From: Eupeodes corollae
Taxonomy: Eukaryota; Arthropoda; Insecta; Diptera; Syrphidae
Length of the DNA: 64,000 nt
Assembly: GCF_945859685.1 (NCBI RefSeq)
Contig: NC_079147.1
Location: 14,363,289 to 14,427,288, forward strand
Reading direction: 5' to 3'
Shown: positions 1 to 12,169 of the stretch, in pieces
How the letters are laid out: the number at the start of each line of letters is the position of its first letter
Position numbering within the stretch: the stretch's first letter is position 1
Program-made: the position numbers and the translations under genes
Notes under the pieces: model-generated
The model's input: only the letters and a program-made list of their open reading frames with translations
The model's database searches: none
What the model was told of the DNA's origin: nothing

Positions 1-464
1 CTCCGTTACTACGGCAGTAAGTATTGTAAGGGGTAGACAACTTTACTTTATGATCTCCTGTCGGCCTGTGTCCGGTACAGTTACCCTGGCTGTATCATTC
101 CTGGGTATAGTACAGTCCGTTAGATTGTTTCAGCTGCGGTTGGATTCTCTCAGAAAAATTGAGACAATTTTGTCCTTCATAGCTCCAAGACGAATATTTA
201 CCTTTTCCGCAGGTGATCTAATGATGGGCCGATCCTTGACGGGCCAACTCATCGGTTGAAGCTGCATAGTTTACCCCGACATTGTTAGACTAGTGTATAG
301 GATGTGTATACGTCAGCAAAATCATTTTCGATTGAAGGCTCCACTTGTTATTAAAGGTTTTTCCACATTCGTAAGAGGAAATGCAAGCCTTCTAACCTGT
401 TCTTCAATGTTTACTTTCCATTTTAGTTTGGGGTCGAACTTCCCCGACAACAGGAAAACCAAAA
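1..464 (-). mobile_element. LINE fragment, end of ORF2 with RNase H-like part (decayed)
   Basis: Read on the minus strand, about 330-450 encodes DPKLKWKVNIEEQV, which resembles the segment after the reverse-transcriptase (RT) core in LINEs ('LGV.LD.KL.W..HIE'). A shifted frame near 230-275 reads STDELARQGS, resembling the 'ADELAR.G' motif at the end of LINE RNase H domains. A further stretch near 60-110 resembles the 'L.GHC..GDH' tail. Several stops and frameshifts break it. The element runs off the left edge of the window and is bounded on the right by a family A repeat. RNase H-bearing LINEs belong to the I, LOA or R1-like groups; which one is not clear. Confidence 0.4.
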
Positions 465-897
465 AAGAGGCTGGGATGCGACCCACACTGATAACTTCCC
501 ATCCCGTCCGTCGATTTGTCTTGCTTAAAAGTTTGTAGGGTTGGTTTAAAAAAATTGTTAGTTGAATTACTCTTAAAAAATTTAAAATTAACAACAATAC
601 TTTTCATATAAAGAAATAGTTTAATTTGAAAATATAGTTTTAATAAATAGATTTTTATTCGAAAACAAATTTGTACCTACGAGTATTTAATTAGCATTTC
701 TTAATTTTTTACAAATTGGATAAATGAAATGTATTTAAGAGATATCAAGAACCGAGCATCAATTTTTACCAAATTTGTGTACCTACTATTTTTTCTAGAT
801 TTAAATTTTTTATAAAAAAACGGACTGTTGGATATTTATAAAAAAAGTACTGAATATCGAAAACAATATTTTCTGTGCAATAAAAAAGTTTGAAGAC
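465..897 (+). repeat. Dispersed AT-rich repeat family A, left part of copy 1
   Basis: It starts with GAGGCTGGGATGCGACCC, then AACTTCCCATCCCGTC, then an AT-rich body with no coding capacity. The same start recurs near 6640, 17195, 38590, 39715 and, inverted, near 18710, 42420 and 58800. This copy is cut at 897 by the LTR element and resumes at 4102/4108. Confidence 0.75.
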
Positions 898-1092
898 TGT
901 TATAGCCTTAATGATTATTAAAATGTGTTAGCTATTTGGTAGCACTTGTCCTTTGCAATAAAAGTGATGTACTTATTTAATATGACTCAATATCCTTCTT
1001 CTGGCTTAGACATCCAACGTGGTAACATCATGGCGAAATAAAAGCAACCATTTTAAAATACAATTGTAGACGTGTTCTTTTCTTTCACACCA
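898..1092 (+). repeat. 5' LTR (right edge truncated)
   Basis: It matches 3896-4090 with four mismatches by eye. It includes a GCAATAAAAG segment that could serve as a poly(A) signal. The last 11 bp seen in the right LTR (ending AACA) are missing, so the internal deletion starts inside or at the end of this LTR. Confidence 0.85.
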
Positions 1093-1254
1093 TTGAATTG
1101 AAAGAAAATTGATACAAATTTTAATTTCATCGATTGAGTACATAATCATACATAATTACGAAATATGACTGGTGGTGGTGTTGCTGCGGGTGCTGCTGAT
1201 GTTGCTGCGGGTGGTCTTTCTGCTGTTGCTGCACCTACGTACGTCGGCGGAGTG

Positions 1255-3663
1255 CCGTTTGTCGACAGATGCTTCGCCAGTGGGTGTGGGGGCAGTATTG
1301 TCCCACATATATCCAGATGGCACTGACGCAACGTAAATGGTCTCAAATAGACAAAGAGGCCTACGCTATTATATACGGTCTTAAGAAATTTTATCAATTC
1401 CTTTTCGGTCGTCATTTTATTCTATTTAAAGACCATAAGCCACTGGTACAAATTTTTGCGGCCGATAAAAGTTTGCCACATATATTTGCAAGCATTTAAT
1501 TATACAATAAAGTACAAACGTTCAGAGCAAAATGGCAATGCTGACGCCATGTCAAGACTGCCGATTTCAACCAATGATTCTTTTAAGCTTGAAGAATCTG
1601 ATTTATTTGAAATAAATCAGATAGAAACATTAAGAATTACGGCAAAACAGATTGCAGAGGAAACTTCTAGAGATTTGTTACTGAGTAAATTATTGAAAGG
1701 GATTCAAAAGTTGACTCAACTTCAAGCTCACGTACGATTTGGCGTTGACCAAAATGAATTTTCTATACAAAGTGGTTGTATAATGCGAGGTTTGCGGGTC
1801 GTTATCCCAACTAAATTTCAAAAAAAAATTCTTGAAGATTTACACTCATCACATTTTGGGGTAACCAGAATGAAAGAACTAGCACGTAGTTTCTGTTGGT
1901 GGCCAAAAATTGACCACCAAATTGAAGAGTTTGAAAAAAATTGTTCAACTTGTTGTAAATATCAAAATAACCCACCAAAAGTAGAAACCCATCATTGGTG
2001 TTATCCATCAAAACCTTGGGACCGGGCCCATTTGGATTTTGCAGGTCCGTTTTTGGGCGTTTATTTATTACTTTTTGTCGATGCGTTCTCCAAATGGCCT
2101 CAAGTACATATCTTGAAAAATATAACGACCGATACAACCATTCCAATTTTGAGAAAAATTTTCGCTACTTTTGGGCTACCAAAAGTTATTTGCACTGACA
2201 ATGGCAGTCAATTCACGAATATAAAATTTAAACAGTTTTGCGACTCGAATAATATCGTACACAAACGAACTGCACCATATCACCCTGCCACAAATGGTCA
2301 GGTAGAGCGTTATGTTCAAACGTTAAAAAACAAATTGCGTTGTCTTAAAAACAAAAACGAAGATCTAGAAGTTAAATTAAGGGGGTATTCTGGTCTAGAA
2401 ATTAAAAAAAATCGATTTTTTTTTCTTTTCATATTTTCATAGTTTAACTATTTAAGAATATGTCTACTAGAGGATTTTCCCAAATTCAAATTATTTTCGG
2501 AGAAATAAGTATTTTGCTGAGCAGCCATCCAAATCGGTTGGGCTGCAACTAATAGAACAAAAGACATAATGGGGTACTTTAAACGCGTTTTTCTCAGAAC
2601 TGTCTTTTTGAATCTGATACCCACGATTTCTCAGGTTCTGCCGAACCGATTTACTTGAAATTTTAAGAAAGTCTTCTTTAGGGACTTGTCTACGTCCGGA
2701 ACTACGGCCATCCCCAAATTTTTATTTTTACTATTTTTAACAAATCGAAGAATGTTCAAAAAAAATGGTAAATTTTTTGTATTTTTCTTTAGACATCCGC
2801 CATTTTGTAAAAAAAAATGTTTGTAACTTTTCCGTAGTTCCAGACATTGCGACATTATTGTAGATTAATAATCTTTTTTAGTTTTTGATTTCAGATTTCT
2901 AGGAGAGTTAAAATCGTGGGTATGGTCACGCACCAAATTTTTGAGACGCACTACTCTATCAGCTGATAACTAACGGAATTTTTATTTTTTTTTTACTTTT
3001 TTATTTTTTTTGTATGCTTCTAATGTGAATAAATAATGTATAAAAAAATTGATGGTAAAATTGTAGCTTGCTTTTTTCTACAGCACTTCAAAAATTACAT
3101 AAAATTCATGTCTCTAGACCAGAATACCCCCTTAAATAATATTTTGTTCCAATACCGAATTACACCGCACCCTGTTACAAAAAAGTCCCCATCTGAAGTA
3201 TTATTTAATTATCCTGTTCGAAATAAATTTTCGTTACTATTGCCAGAGAAAAAAGATAATGCTCAACCATTCAATGAAGATATTAATAGTAGAAGTTTTT
3301 CAAAGGGAGAAAGAGTGGCTATTAGAAATTACATTGGCAAGGAAAAATGGAATTTTGGAGAAGTTATTGAAAAAACTGGTTTATTGCATTATAATATTAA
3401 ACTAGATAATGGTAAAGATGCGTTCCGGCACGTCGATCAAATCAAAAATGCAGGCAGGTCGTTGATGGTAGTCCCCATAGTTCCCGTGTGAAAGTTCGGA
3501 GGAGCAACAACAACTTCCGGTACCAGTAAATCAAGAAATTGATAAAGATATAAAGGAAAAACAATCAGACCCTGTTCCAAACGTTTCCGAAAACAAACTA
3601 CCATTTATACCACGAAAAAGTAATAGAATTCGGAAACCTGTGGATAGGCTGACATATTATTAA
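1255..3663 (+). pseudogene. Gypsy-like pol remnant: RNase H and integrase, disrupted
   Basis: Near 1266 a DASPVGVGAVLSH segment gives the first RNase H motif. A frameshift follows, then IDKEAYAIIYGLKKF and KDHKPL (about 1350-1450), typical of Gypsy RNase H. From about 1500 the integrase is readable: HHCC-type zinc segment (about 1840-1960), LDFAGP with the first catalytic Asp (near 2035), CTDNGSQF with the second (near 2200) and NGQVERY with the Glu (near 2297). At 2381 a MITE interrupts it. The integrase C-terminal domain resumes at 3136, including PSEVLF and GERVAIRNYI. A frameshift near 3490 separates the last segment (SNRIRKPVDRLTYY, stop at 3661). No envelope gene is seen. It is non-functional because of the missing RT, the frameshifts and the insertion. 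Confidence 0.85.
2381..3131. mobile_element. 751-bp TTAA-flanked MITE (piggyBac-like ends)
   Basis: The 19-bp terminal inverted repeat GGGGGTATTCTGGTCTAGA is exact at 2381-2399 and, inverted, at 3113-3131. TTAA flanks both sides (2377-2380 and 3132-3135), the target duplication typical of piggyBac-type elements. The interior has no transposase-like ORF, so it is non-autonomous. It lies inside the integrase segment, and the reading frame on the two sides is compatible if the insert and one TTAA are ignored, which confirms the boundaries. Confidence 0.9.
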
Positions 3664-3882
3664 TGATTTGAAATAATCGAAATGAATCGTGAAATAATTT
3701 AATTAAGTATAATCATAAAGACTTATAAATTAGAACTAAGTTTTGCTGTTACTTGTAATTAAATTTGAAATTATCTCATTTAGATTTGTAAGTAAATTTT
3801 TAAATTTGATGAATTATGATTTTGAAATATGTTCAGTTAAAATAATACCATTTGGATGTATAACGAAGAATTTGTTTCTCTT

Positions 3883-3894
3883 GAAGAGAGGAAA
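3883..3894 (+). other. Polypurine tract of the LTR element
   Basis: GAAGAGAGGAAA lies one base before the right LTR, the expected position of the plus-strand primer site. Confidence 0.7.
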
Positions 3895-3895
3895 T

Positions 3896-4101
3896 TGTTA
3901 TAGCCTTAATGACTATTAAAATGTGTTAGCTATTTGGTAGCACTTGTCCTTAGCAATAAAAGTGATGTACTTATTTAATATGACGCAATATCCTTCTTCT
4001 GGCTTAGACATCCAACGTGGTAACATCATTGCGAAATAAAAGCAACCATTTTAAAATACAATTGTAGACGTGTTCTTTTCTTTCACACCACTAGTACAAC
4101 A
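3896..4101 (+). repeat. 3' LTR
   Basis: This 206-bp copy begins TGTT and ends AACA, forming the short inverted ends usual for LTRs, and is followed by GAAGAC, the same 6 bp found before the 5' LTR. Confidence 0.85.
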
Positions 4102-4107
4102 GAAGAC

Positions 4108-4358
4108 AATATTTTTATTTTTTGAAAAGTTATGTGTAAGTAAGTAGGTAAATTATTACCAAGTTTAAGTTTTGTTTTTTTGTTAGATTTTTATTTTTTG
4201 TTAAAAACTGTCTACTCGATTTTTCTCAAAATTGTATTGAATGTCGACAACAATATTTTCTAAAAGATTAAAGTAGTTTAAAGACAATATCTAAAATTTT
4301 TGAAAAGATATTTGAGTCAAAATTTAATTTTTACCAACTTTGAGTAATGTTTTATAGA
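4108..4358 (+). repeat. Repeat family A, continuation of copy 1
   Basis: AATATTTTTATTTTTTGAAAAG continues the family A body interrupted at 897 (compare about 7045-7070). It stops near 4358 where an inverted family A segment begins. Confidence 0.65.
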
Positions 4359-5300
4359 AAGTTATTGTAATGGATCTGATTTGTCGAATTGAAAATTTTG
4401 ACATTTTTTGACGTTTCAAGGTCCCTTTCGTCAAAATAAAAGATTTTTAGAAAGACGTCTGTGCGTGCGTGTGTACGTTCGTACGTCCGAACGTTCGCGA
4501 CGTTTTGTTCGTAGTCCATAGCTCCAGAACCAGAAGAGATATCGACTTCAAATTATTTATTTTATACAGATAATAAGGCAGAAATATGCAGAAATAGCAC
4601 TCAATAAAACTGCCTGGGTGGTTTTTTTTTTACCATAGCAGTTTTAAAAAAAAAATGTAAACATTTTGGTTAATTCTAAATATCTCATGAATCAATGACG
4701 CTAGAGACTTGAATTAAATATTTTATTATACATATATTGTAACGTGATACCAAACAAGTATAAGTAAAAACTAAACAAATTTTACGACTAAAATATGATT
4801 TCATCTCCAAAACAATTTTTGTGCAATGAAGAATAATGTTTTGACATCTGATAAAATTCTGAAGATTTTTTTATAAAAAAATAAAAACCTTAAAAAACAA
4901 TACTCAAAGTTGGTAGAAACTGAATTTCCACTCAAATTTTTTTTCAAAAACTTGAGATTAAGGCTTCAAACTTATTTTATCTTATAAGAAATATTGTTTT
5001 CTACATTCTGGAAAATGTTGAGAAAAATCGAAATTACAGTTTTCTTACAAAAAATAAAAATTTAAAAAAAAAACTAAACAAGAGTCGAAAGTAAATTTTT
5101 ATTAATATAGTTTTTCAAAAATTAAAAATATTGCCTCTAAACTCATTTTATCTCACAGGAATTATTGTTTTCGATATTCAGTATTTTTTGATACAAATCC
5201 AACAGTTCGTTATTTGATACAAAATTGAAATCTACAAAAAATAGTACGCAAATGCTACTAAAATTGGTAAAAATTGGGTTTCAACAAAATAATGTGTTCT
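4359..5300 (-). repeat. Repeat family A, inverted copy
   Basis: It begins with the family's other end (AGTTATTGTAAT..TCTGATTTGTC), followed by GACGTTTCAAGGTCCC, an ACGT/CGTAC-rich segment (about 4455-4505), a segment related to ATATCGACTTCAAAT, and ATGACGCTAGAGACTTGAAT. This is the reverse order of the copy at 39715-40845. Its right end is lost where a LINE fragment starts. Confidence 0.7.
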
Positions 5301-5735
5301 GAGATTCTCTAACCGTCATTCTTCGAGAATGTCCCTGATATGGGTATCCACTGCAAAAGAGGTCGAGCTAATTGGCCGAAAATCCTGCGCGTATTAATGG
5401 CCATGCCTAACCACTTTCGGGATAAAAACTACTTTAACCTGTCTTCATGTCTCCGGTACATAATTGAGATAGAGGCATCCTTTGAAGATGGTATTCAGCC
5501 ATGCTACTTCTATGTCATGCAGTTTTTGTAGTATTATTTCTAGTATGCCATTCAAACCTATAGATTTAAAGGTAGAGCAAGTATTAATACCCCAGGAAAT
5601 GCTTTCTCTTGTGATAATCGAATTAATTTGTTCTTCACGATAATAGATTGGTGCTTGAAGTTCTAAGCGTTTTGAGATTGCAATTCTCGCAGCCCAAAAA
5701 TATGTCGCCAAAAGTATTAACAAGCCAACAAGGAC
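5301..5735 (-). mobile_element. LINE reverse-transcriptase fragment
   Basis: On the minus strand about 5440-5723 encodes a protein with REEQINSIITRESISWG, GLNGILEIILQKL and YLNYVPET. It then runs in a shifted frame through FIPKVVRHGH and DFRPISSTSF to VDTHIRDIL. This is the order of the finger region in Jockey-superfamily LINE RTs ('GPDGI..LLQ', 'YVP..WR..KVVFIPK.G', 'FRPISLTSF', 'HIRD'). The expected 'LLKTLERL' before VDTHIRD is missing and a stop lies in FIPKVVRHGH, so it is a dead shard. Confidence 0.7.
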
Positions 5736-6635
5736 TCAGCTAGGGAGGATATATAAAATCCATCAGGTTTTTTTTTTTCAAAAAAATGGATTGGAATGTT
5801 CTTTCGATAAGACTTTAATAAGTCTGGCAGAATGTTTTAAGTCTTCAATCGATCGACAACATTCTCTCCAATTTTATTTTTTTGGATCGCTTATTAACTT
5901 CAATTGAAGATCATTGGGAACTGGGAATAAAATCTTAAAAGCAGTTTTAACTGAAACCCTGATTTAAGATCTTCTAAAAATTCTATGCCAAGATTTGTTT
6001 AAAGTTAGTACATTAAGGATTTCTATAAGAGAGAGAAGTTTCCGACTCAAAACTTAAAATCTTTACATCCAAAGTTTAATATAGCGGCCATATTGTATTG
6101 TGGATTAAGTGGTCAATAAAAGATCTGTTCTTTTTGCTTTCACAATATGGCGGATAAGATAGCCAACTTTCGTATACATAGCAAAAATGTAGGTTATACC
6201 AAAACTATCATGTCGCAGTGTGATTACGCCCAGCTCACAAAATACCTGGGGAATTTAGAACAAAGACTTGAAACCGAAGAATTTCAACTAATATAGAATG
6301 TTAAATGAGCTAATAAGCAGTTGGAAACTTAATTTTTATCCTCAGTTCATGTACGAATGGTTACGTCAACAAACAGAATTATTAATTTTGGACCCTTATT
6401 TTTAAGACAATAAAATTCATTTCGAAAGATGTCACTGATTGGTGTTGATTTTTCTGAATAACATGTGCTAGGCTATAAGTTGATATATTTTAATTTTTTA
6501 AACCGATATTCTGCAATTTAACACCAAGTCAGATTTAGCTAGATTCATGCGCTTTCGGAATTAAAATTGAACAATTTGTATGTGCTCCAGAACTTTTGAG
6601 GACATTTACACGACGGAAGTCCTATCATAAAAAGA
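5736..6635. other. Unassigned AT-rich stretch
   Basis: I see no ORF, terminal repeat or recognisable protein here. The T-run near 5770 and the general composition resemble surrounding repeats. Confidence 0.3.
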
Positions 6636-7250
6636 AAAAGAGGCTGGGATGCGACCCACTCTGATAACTTCCCATCCCGTCTGTCTATTTGTCTTGCTTA
6701 AAAGTTTGTAGTTTTTCGTGTTAGGTTCAAAAAGTTATTAGTTGAATTATTCTTAAAAAAATTAAAATTACCAACAATATTTTTCATATAAAGAAATAAA
6801 TAAGTTTGAAAATCTAGTTTTGTTAAATAGATTTTTAGTCGAAAACAAATGTTTACCCATTTAATTAGCATTTCTCAAATTTTTACAAATTGGATGAATG
6901 AAATTAATTTCAGAGATATCAACAACCGAATATTAATTTTTACCAAATTCGCGTACAAATTTTTTGTAGATTTTATTCTTTTTTATGAAAAAACGGACTG
7001 AATATCGAAAACAATATTTTCTGTGAAATGAAAAAAGTTTGAAGACAATATTTTTAATTTTTGAAAAGCTATTTGAGTCGAAAGTAAATTTTTACCAAAT
7101 TTTAGTATTTTTTGTTGACAACAATATTTTTTAAGAGATAAAAGTTTTTTAAAGCCAATATCTCAAAGTTTTGAAAAGATTTTACTTGATTTTGAAAATT
7201 AATTTTTAAAAACTTTTACTTTTTGCAAAAAAAACTGTCAATTATATATG
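6636..7250 (+). repeat. Repeat family A, partial copy (left half)
   Basis: It has GAGGCTGGGATGCGACCC, AACTTCCCATCCCGTC and the AT-rich body in the same order as 465-897, and runs without interruption through the point where the LTR element inserted in copy 1. It is truncated near 7250 at a LINE. Confidence 0.8.
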
Positions 7251-7284
7251 TAATTGTCCGAATTGTGTTTAATTAGTTTTGAAC

Positions 7285-9755
7285 ATTAGAATGTTAGGCG
7301 AATTTAGGGTGGATTTTAGCAACATTCGTGGTTAAAGACAGAACTTCTATGCCACATATGTCCACACTGCATCAAACAGGCCAGCTGTTTTGGCATTGAG
7401 TGAAAATCAAATATGTGAAGATTCCGATCATTTGGAATTTAATATAAATGGGTATAACTTAGTACCATTATTTTTTCCTCATCATGGTCTAGCCGTGTAT
7501 ATAAGAAATGATGTTGCGTACCAACTCCAGCCACAATGTGGTTTGTGCTCTAACACAGACTTCAATTTCATGTGGTAAATAAGCACATCATATTCGTCCA
7601 AATCTCGACAGAAATTCAACTTTTAACGAATTTGATGCTCGGTCTGACTCCATTCAAAGAATTGCTGCCCATTATCCTCACACTGAAATCGTCATTGCGG
7701 GCGATTTCAATGTGCACAATTCTTCTTGGCTTCGTTTTCTGGCCAGTCAATACCGGAAGGAAAGTATGTTGAGATCTTTGCTCAGTTAAATCAATCAGCT
7801 TGTCGATGAGCCAACTCGAATACCTGACGTTGCAGGTCAATCCGCCAATACTCTAGACTTGTTTCTTACCTCTGACCCTAATAAATACATAATCAGTGTA
7901 TTACCGCCTCTAGGCACATCAGACCAATGTATCGTATCTGCAAAATTCTCATGTCAAAAAAACCCAGTGAGAGGAAAAACTCCTATGAGAACAGTTTGCA
8001 ATATGAGAAAGCCAACTGGGACGGTCTCAATTAATTCTTCAGGAACTTTAACTGGTCACTATACTTCCTCGATAGTGACGTGGATTCCAGCGCAGATATG
8101 CTAACAAATTTAATTCTTTGTGGAATGAGAAATTTTATCCCGAATATTGTGAAATCTATCAAACCCAAAGAGAACTCATGGTTTGTTTCGAGCTGTAAAG
8201 AGGTTATTCGGATCAGAGATGTAAGTTTCCGTTGTTTTAAAGCCAACCCGACTGAGGAAAACCGGCATAAGTTTAAACAAGCTAGAAAGACCTGTAACAG
8301 TCATATTCGACAAACCAAATTTTTGCATGATCTGAAACTAAGGCAAAAAATACTACAATGTCCCAAAGGTAGTACAAATTTCTGATCATTTGAAAAAAAC
8401 GTACGAAACACCACGTCATCCTCGGTTCCAACGTTCTTCCACAATAAAACTCCCTATGCAAGCTCGATTGATAAAGTCAATTTGTTTGCAGCACTGTTTG
8501 CTGTTAATTCGACGCTACCGGAAAGTGTCATGAGGCCTACTGTTCTTGAGAGCGTAAATAATTCTATGGGACGAATCTTCTTTCGCACTCGTACAGTTGC
8601 AAGAGTACTGAAAGACCTTGACATACATAAATCCTCTGGCCCGGATAGTATCTCCCCAATCTTTTTGAAGAGGTCTTCTTCATCGCTGGCAAAACCACTG
8701 CGTAAACTTTTCCATCTTTCCTACTCTATAGGTCGCTTTCCGAGTAGATGGAAAGTAGCATTTGTCCAGCCTGTCCCTAAAGAAGGCGAATCCTCCTCTC
8801 CCTCTGACTATCGTCCAATAGCTCTCACTTCCCTTCTTTCCAAGGTCATGGAAACGCTGATTAATTATCAGCTCAAGAAATATCTCGAAGAAAGGAAGCT
8901 CCTTAATGACCGACAGTATGGCTTTCGTAGCAATAGGTCCATTGGTGATCTCATGGATCATCTCACCGAACAGTGGAACAAATCCTTACATTGTTTTGGA
9001 GAAAGTAAGATTATTGCACTTGATATTTCAAAGCATTTGATACAGCTTGGCATCAGGCTCTCTTATCGAAAATGCGTGCTTTTGGTATTGATGAATTACT
9101 TCTTCGTTGGATTAGAAATTACCTTTCTAACCGTACAATACAAGTTGTATTAGATGGTTTTAAGTCTGAAATTCATAAAATAAATGCTGGTTTCCCCTAG
9201 GGCTCCGTTTTGTCTCCGACTCTCTTCCTTATATTTATAAACGATCTTTTGTCTGTCACTTCTAATCCATTAATCTATTTCACCGACGACACCTCAGCTT
9301 TACTTATTCGTTTCTAGATTCACATCCTTGTCCTTCGGATGTGGAACTTCAACGGTAGCGTATGATAAGCTCATTAAATTCTGATCTTGACAGCATTGTC
9401 CAATGGGGAAACAAAAACCGTGTAGAATTTAATGCTTCAAAAACTCAATGTTTCATGCCTTTTGTTGTTTTATAGATATTTTTACAAACAATGGTCTGTC
9501 GAACTAGCCAGTTGCATTCCACCCCTTAAACAATTCATCCGTAATACTCACACTTCTAGGAATGCTCATCAGGTTACCCTTGATCTCAATTTCGGGCGTA
9601 CTGTCAAGTAAAGAGATCCTTTCTTAAATCGCACATCAAGAATGTGCAATGCTTTAGCCAACTCTGTTATTCCCTCCCATTTTGATGTTCAGAACTTTAA
9701 GACCAATATGCACCGGTATCTCCTTTTAAATCCTTCCCTATTTTCCTAACGCTCG
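7285..9755 (+). mobile_element. Jockey-superfamily LINE: endonuclease and reverse transcriptase (decayed)
   Basis: About 7310-7575 reads DFSNIRG, LALSENQICED, FNINGYNLV and GLAVYIRNDV, the start of an APE-type endonuclease. Frameshifts follow to about 8090. About 8080-8380 encodes the linker (PKENSWFVSSCKEVI). About 8482-9153 encodes the RT fingers and palm: KSSGPDSISPIFLK, SPSDYRPIALTSLLSK, NDRQYGFRSNRS and ALDIS. A frameshift leads to GFP*GSVLSPTLFLIFINDL and YFTDDTSALL, where the catalytic FADD box reads FTDD. The far C-terminus (FNASKTQC near 9430, TSRMCNALANSVIPSHF near 9635) is readable to about 9748. No poly(A) or target duplication was identified. At least five frameshifts or stops make it non-functional. 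Confidence 0.8.
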
Positions 9756-12165
9756 CACTGTGTGTCAGATCGCCCAAAAACTCGGAACGTCAAATACAAG
9801 AAAACGTTACAAATATGCTTGGCTTTATTTCACTTTAGTTCAATAATCCAAATTCTTTAAATGCAAACAAATTTGTTTGACAATTTTTCAAACTTTTTGG
9901 GCCAATTTGTTGCCTTATGAAATTCTAGGATTTGGGCGTTATGATTTTACCCGAAAAGACCTAACGCCGATTTCGTCCCCATAAATCTACTGCAATTCTT
10001 ACAATAAATGTTGTCAGCCGTTTTGTTTTAAATTTGTTAAAATTAAAAAAAAAAACTTATACGTTCATAGCTACATACCAACTTTTGAAATAGTGTAACA
10101 AAACATTACGAGAAGACATTTATTTCAATTTCAACTACACATGCACTGATTCTGTTCTAATTACTTATTTCAAGTGCATTTGGGTGGCCCCCTTTATTAT
10201 GTGCACATGTACGTAATCATAACGAATAAAGTTTACATAATTGCACATAAGACTCTTCATCCATTTATAATCACACAAAATTGAATTTCCAAGAACTCAA
10301 AACGCAAATGCATTAACGCCATTAAACATTTCCTTTTATTTCCGCTGTCTAAATCTCTGTAGTCATCACATAAACATTCAATGGCTGTCACCGTCATCCT
10401 CATCCTCAGCCTCAGCGTCGTAGTTGTTGAATATTGTCCTAGTAAATTTTAAGAACACTAGAGAAGCTATCAAATGCTAGAAGAGCTGAATTTTCAAACA
10501 AGAATAAAAAAAAAAATGGGTATAATTTGAATATTCTTTGTGTATGAAAGAAGTGCGCAAAATTTTAGATATTGTAAAAGTCGTAGTACCATATTGGCGC
10601 TAAGTGCAATATTCAAATGTTTGTAAAATTTTGGACCACATATGAGTTTTCTTGTGTTTACTTTTACTTTGCTTTCGGTTTGATTCGAAGAGGATTATGA
10701 ATTAATACATAATCAAAAAATACGGAAAATATATATAAGAGAATTAGTGCGAAATTCCAAAATTTAAAATTGTATACACCAAATTTAAGAAAAGAGATAG
10801 TAAGTGAATTTATTTCTAATCCGATATTAGCTAAGAAAACGACATATCTGACACTTGTCAACTAAACGATTTAAGATATTTTTTGATATAAAAAGATACT
10901 AAATTAACAGCTTTAATGCTACCTAGATAAGCAAGTATTTTTTTTCAAGCTTCAAGGCCACACAAAAGACCTTAACAAAACACATATGGATTACAATATT
11001 TTGAGGCTATTTTTTTTTTTAAATTATGTCTGTTTTAAAAGGTAAACGTCTAGACTTACAGTTCCTATAATTTTGTAATTATATATAATGTTCCAATAAG
11101 CTTTTGTGTGTAGGAACAGTGTTATTGACAATTTTGGAATTAGTAAAAATTTTGAGATTGATATTTAAATCAAACCATGCTACTAAGATGTTTGAAAAGT
11201 TGAAAAAAGTTGGTCCGGTCTATAATAATACCTTCCATAATTTCTATGGTTAGTCTAGGCAGGGGCAGCATGACTTCTTCTTTTGCTAGTAGTTCCAATT
11301 AATTAGCTGAATGCATCGGTTTGCAGTGCCAATGCAGTGAATCAGCTAGACGGATTGTTATTTTTGCCCCAACATTGAGTGTTTGCTAAAAGCAAGGGTT
11401 TGGCCTAAGAAAAGGAAGAATACTCTGCCACACAGCGATTTTCACCCCATTAACGAAAAAGAAATAAATCATATTGCCTAAACACATCATTACAGCCTCC
11501 TCTGTGGCTGAATTTAATAATCTTGTTGGGAACTTCGAATTGCGTAAAAGTTATGTTGTTAGATAACCGAACTATTTTATCTTCGATTGCTACTGGTAAC
11601 GCAGTTTATTCGAAGGAGTCTTATAAAAATATAAAAAACTGTTCTGCTTCGGATAAAATATGATGAACACCAATGCAAATCAGCTGGGATTTGAAAGTCG
11701 TTGCTCTGTTGCTTGGACTTCGTGGAGCTGTTTCTCAATACCATCACCAAAAAATGTCCAAGTCCCAGTGATTCTAAAGTCAAACGGCGCGGCTTATGCT
11801 ACCACAAGGACATCGCCAATATGAAAAGTCGGTATAACGGTCATTGCAACGCTTATATTTTGGCGGGCTTTTGCTGGATTATTTATAGTCTCAGTTCTTC
11901 TGAACTTCCTTTTTTTTTCTTCAAAAATTGTATTTTCGTTTTTTTTAGTGAAAACATATAAAATATTATGAACGTTGACGATATGTATGAAACACAACAC
12001 CATTTACATGGCCACCACGCGAATTGTTTCAAAAGTCCATTCTTTTTAGGTAATAATTTGAGCCATAACTTGACGAATGTTGGTTTTTAAGTGCTTAAGA
12101 GTTAAATGTCTATATGCATAAACACTGTCTTTCACGTAGCTTTACCAAACAAAGACCAGTTTACA
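9756..12165. other. Non-coding, mostly unassigned DNA
   Basis: The stretch is AT-rich, with short ORFs that look random. Around 10100-10440 base use is more balanced, without repeat matches elsewhere in the window, so this part may be old unique DNA. ORF pairs near 11577-12003 overlap on both strands and show no known motif. Confidence 0.3.
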
Positions 12166-12169
12166 TAGC

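Larger units (their letters stand above)
898..4101 (+). mobile_element. Gypsy-like LTR retrotransposon, internally deleted, nested in repeat family A
   Basis: Two direct repeats (898-1092 and 3896-4101) begin TGTTATAG, and the right one ends in AACA. They flank a pol remnant. The 6-bp sequence GAAGAC stands immediately outside both ends (892-897 and 4102-4107), a plausible target-site duplication. Other family A copies (for example near 7030) read straight through this point, which supports an insertion. A purine tract (3883-3894) precedes the right LTR. Gag, protease and most of RT are absent and no primer-binding site is visible after 1092, so the copy has a large 5' internal deletion. I count four mismatches over 195 aligned LTR bases, so the insertion is fairly young. 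Confidence 0.85.

Noticed and set aside
1146..1415. 89-codon minus ORF rich in Ala/Pro near the 5' LTR
   Set aside because: It comes from reading the GCT/GGT-rich filler and the RNase H remnant on the wrong strand.
11577..12003. Overlapping ORFs on both strands
   Set aside because: No recognisable domain, and mutual overlap on opposite strands suggests chance.
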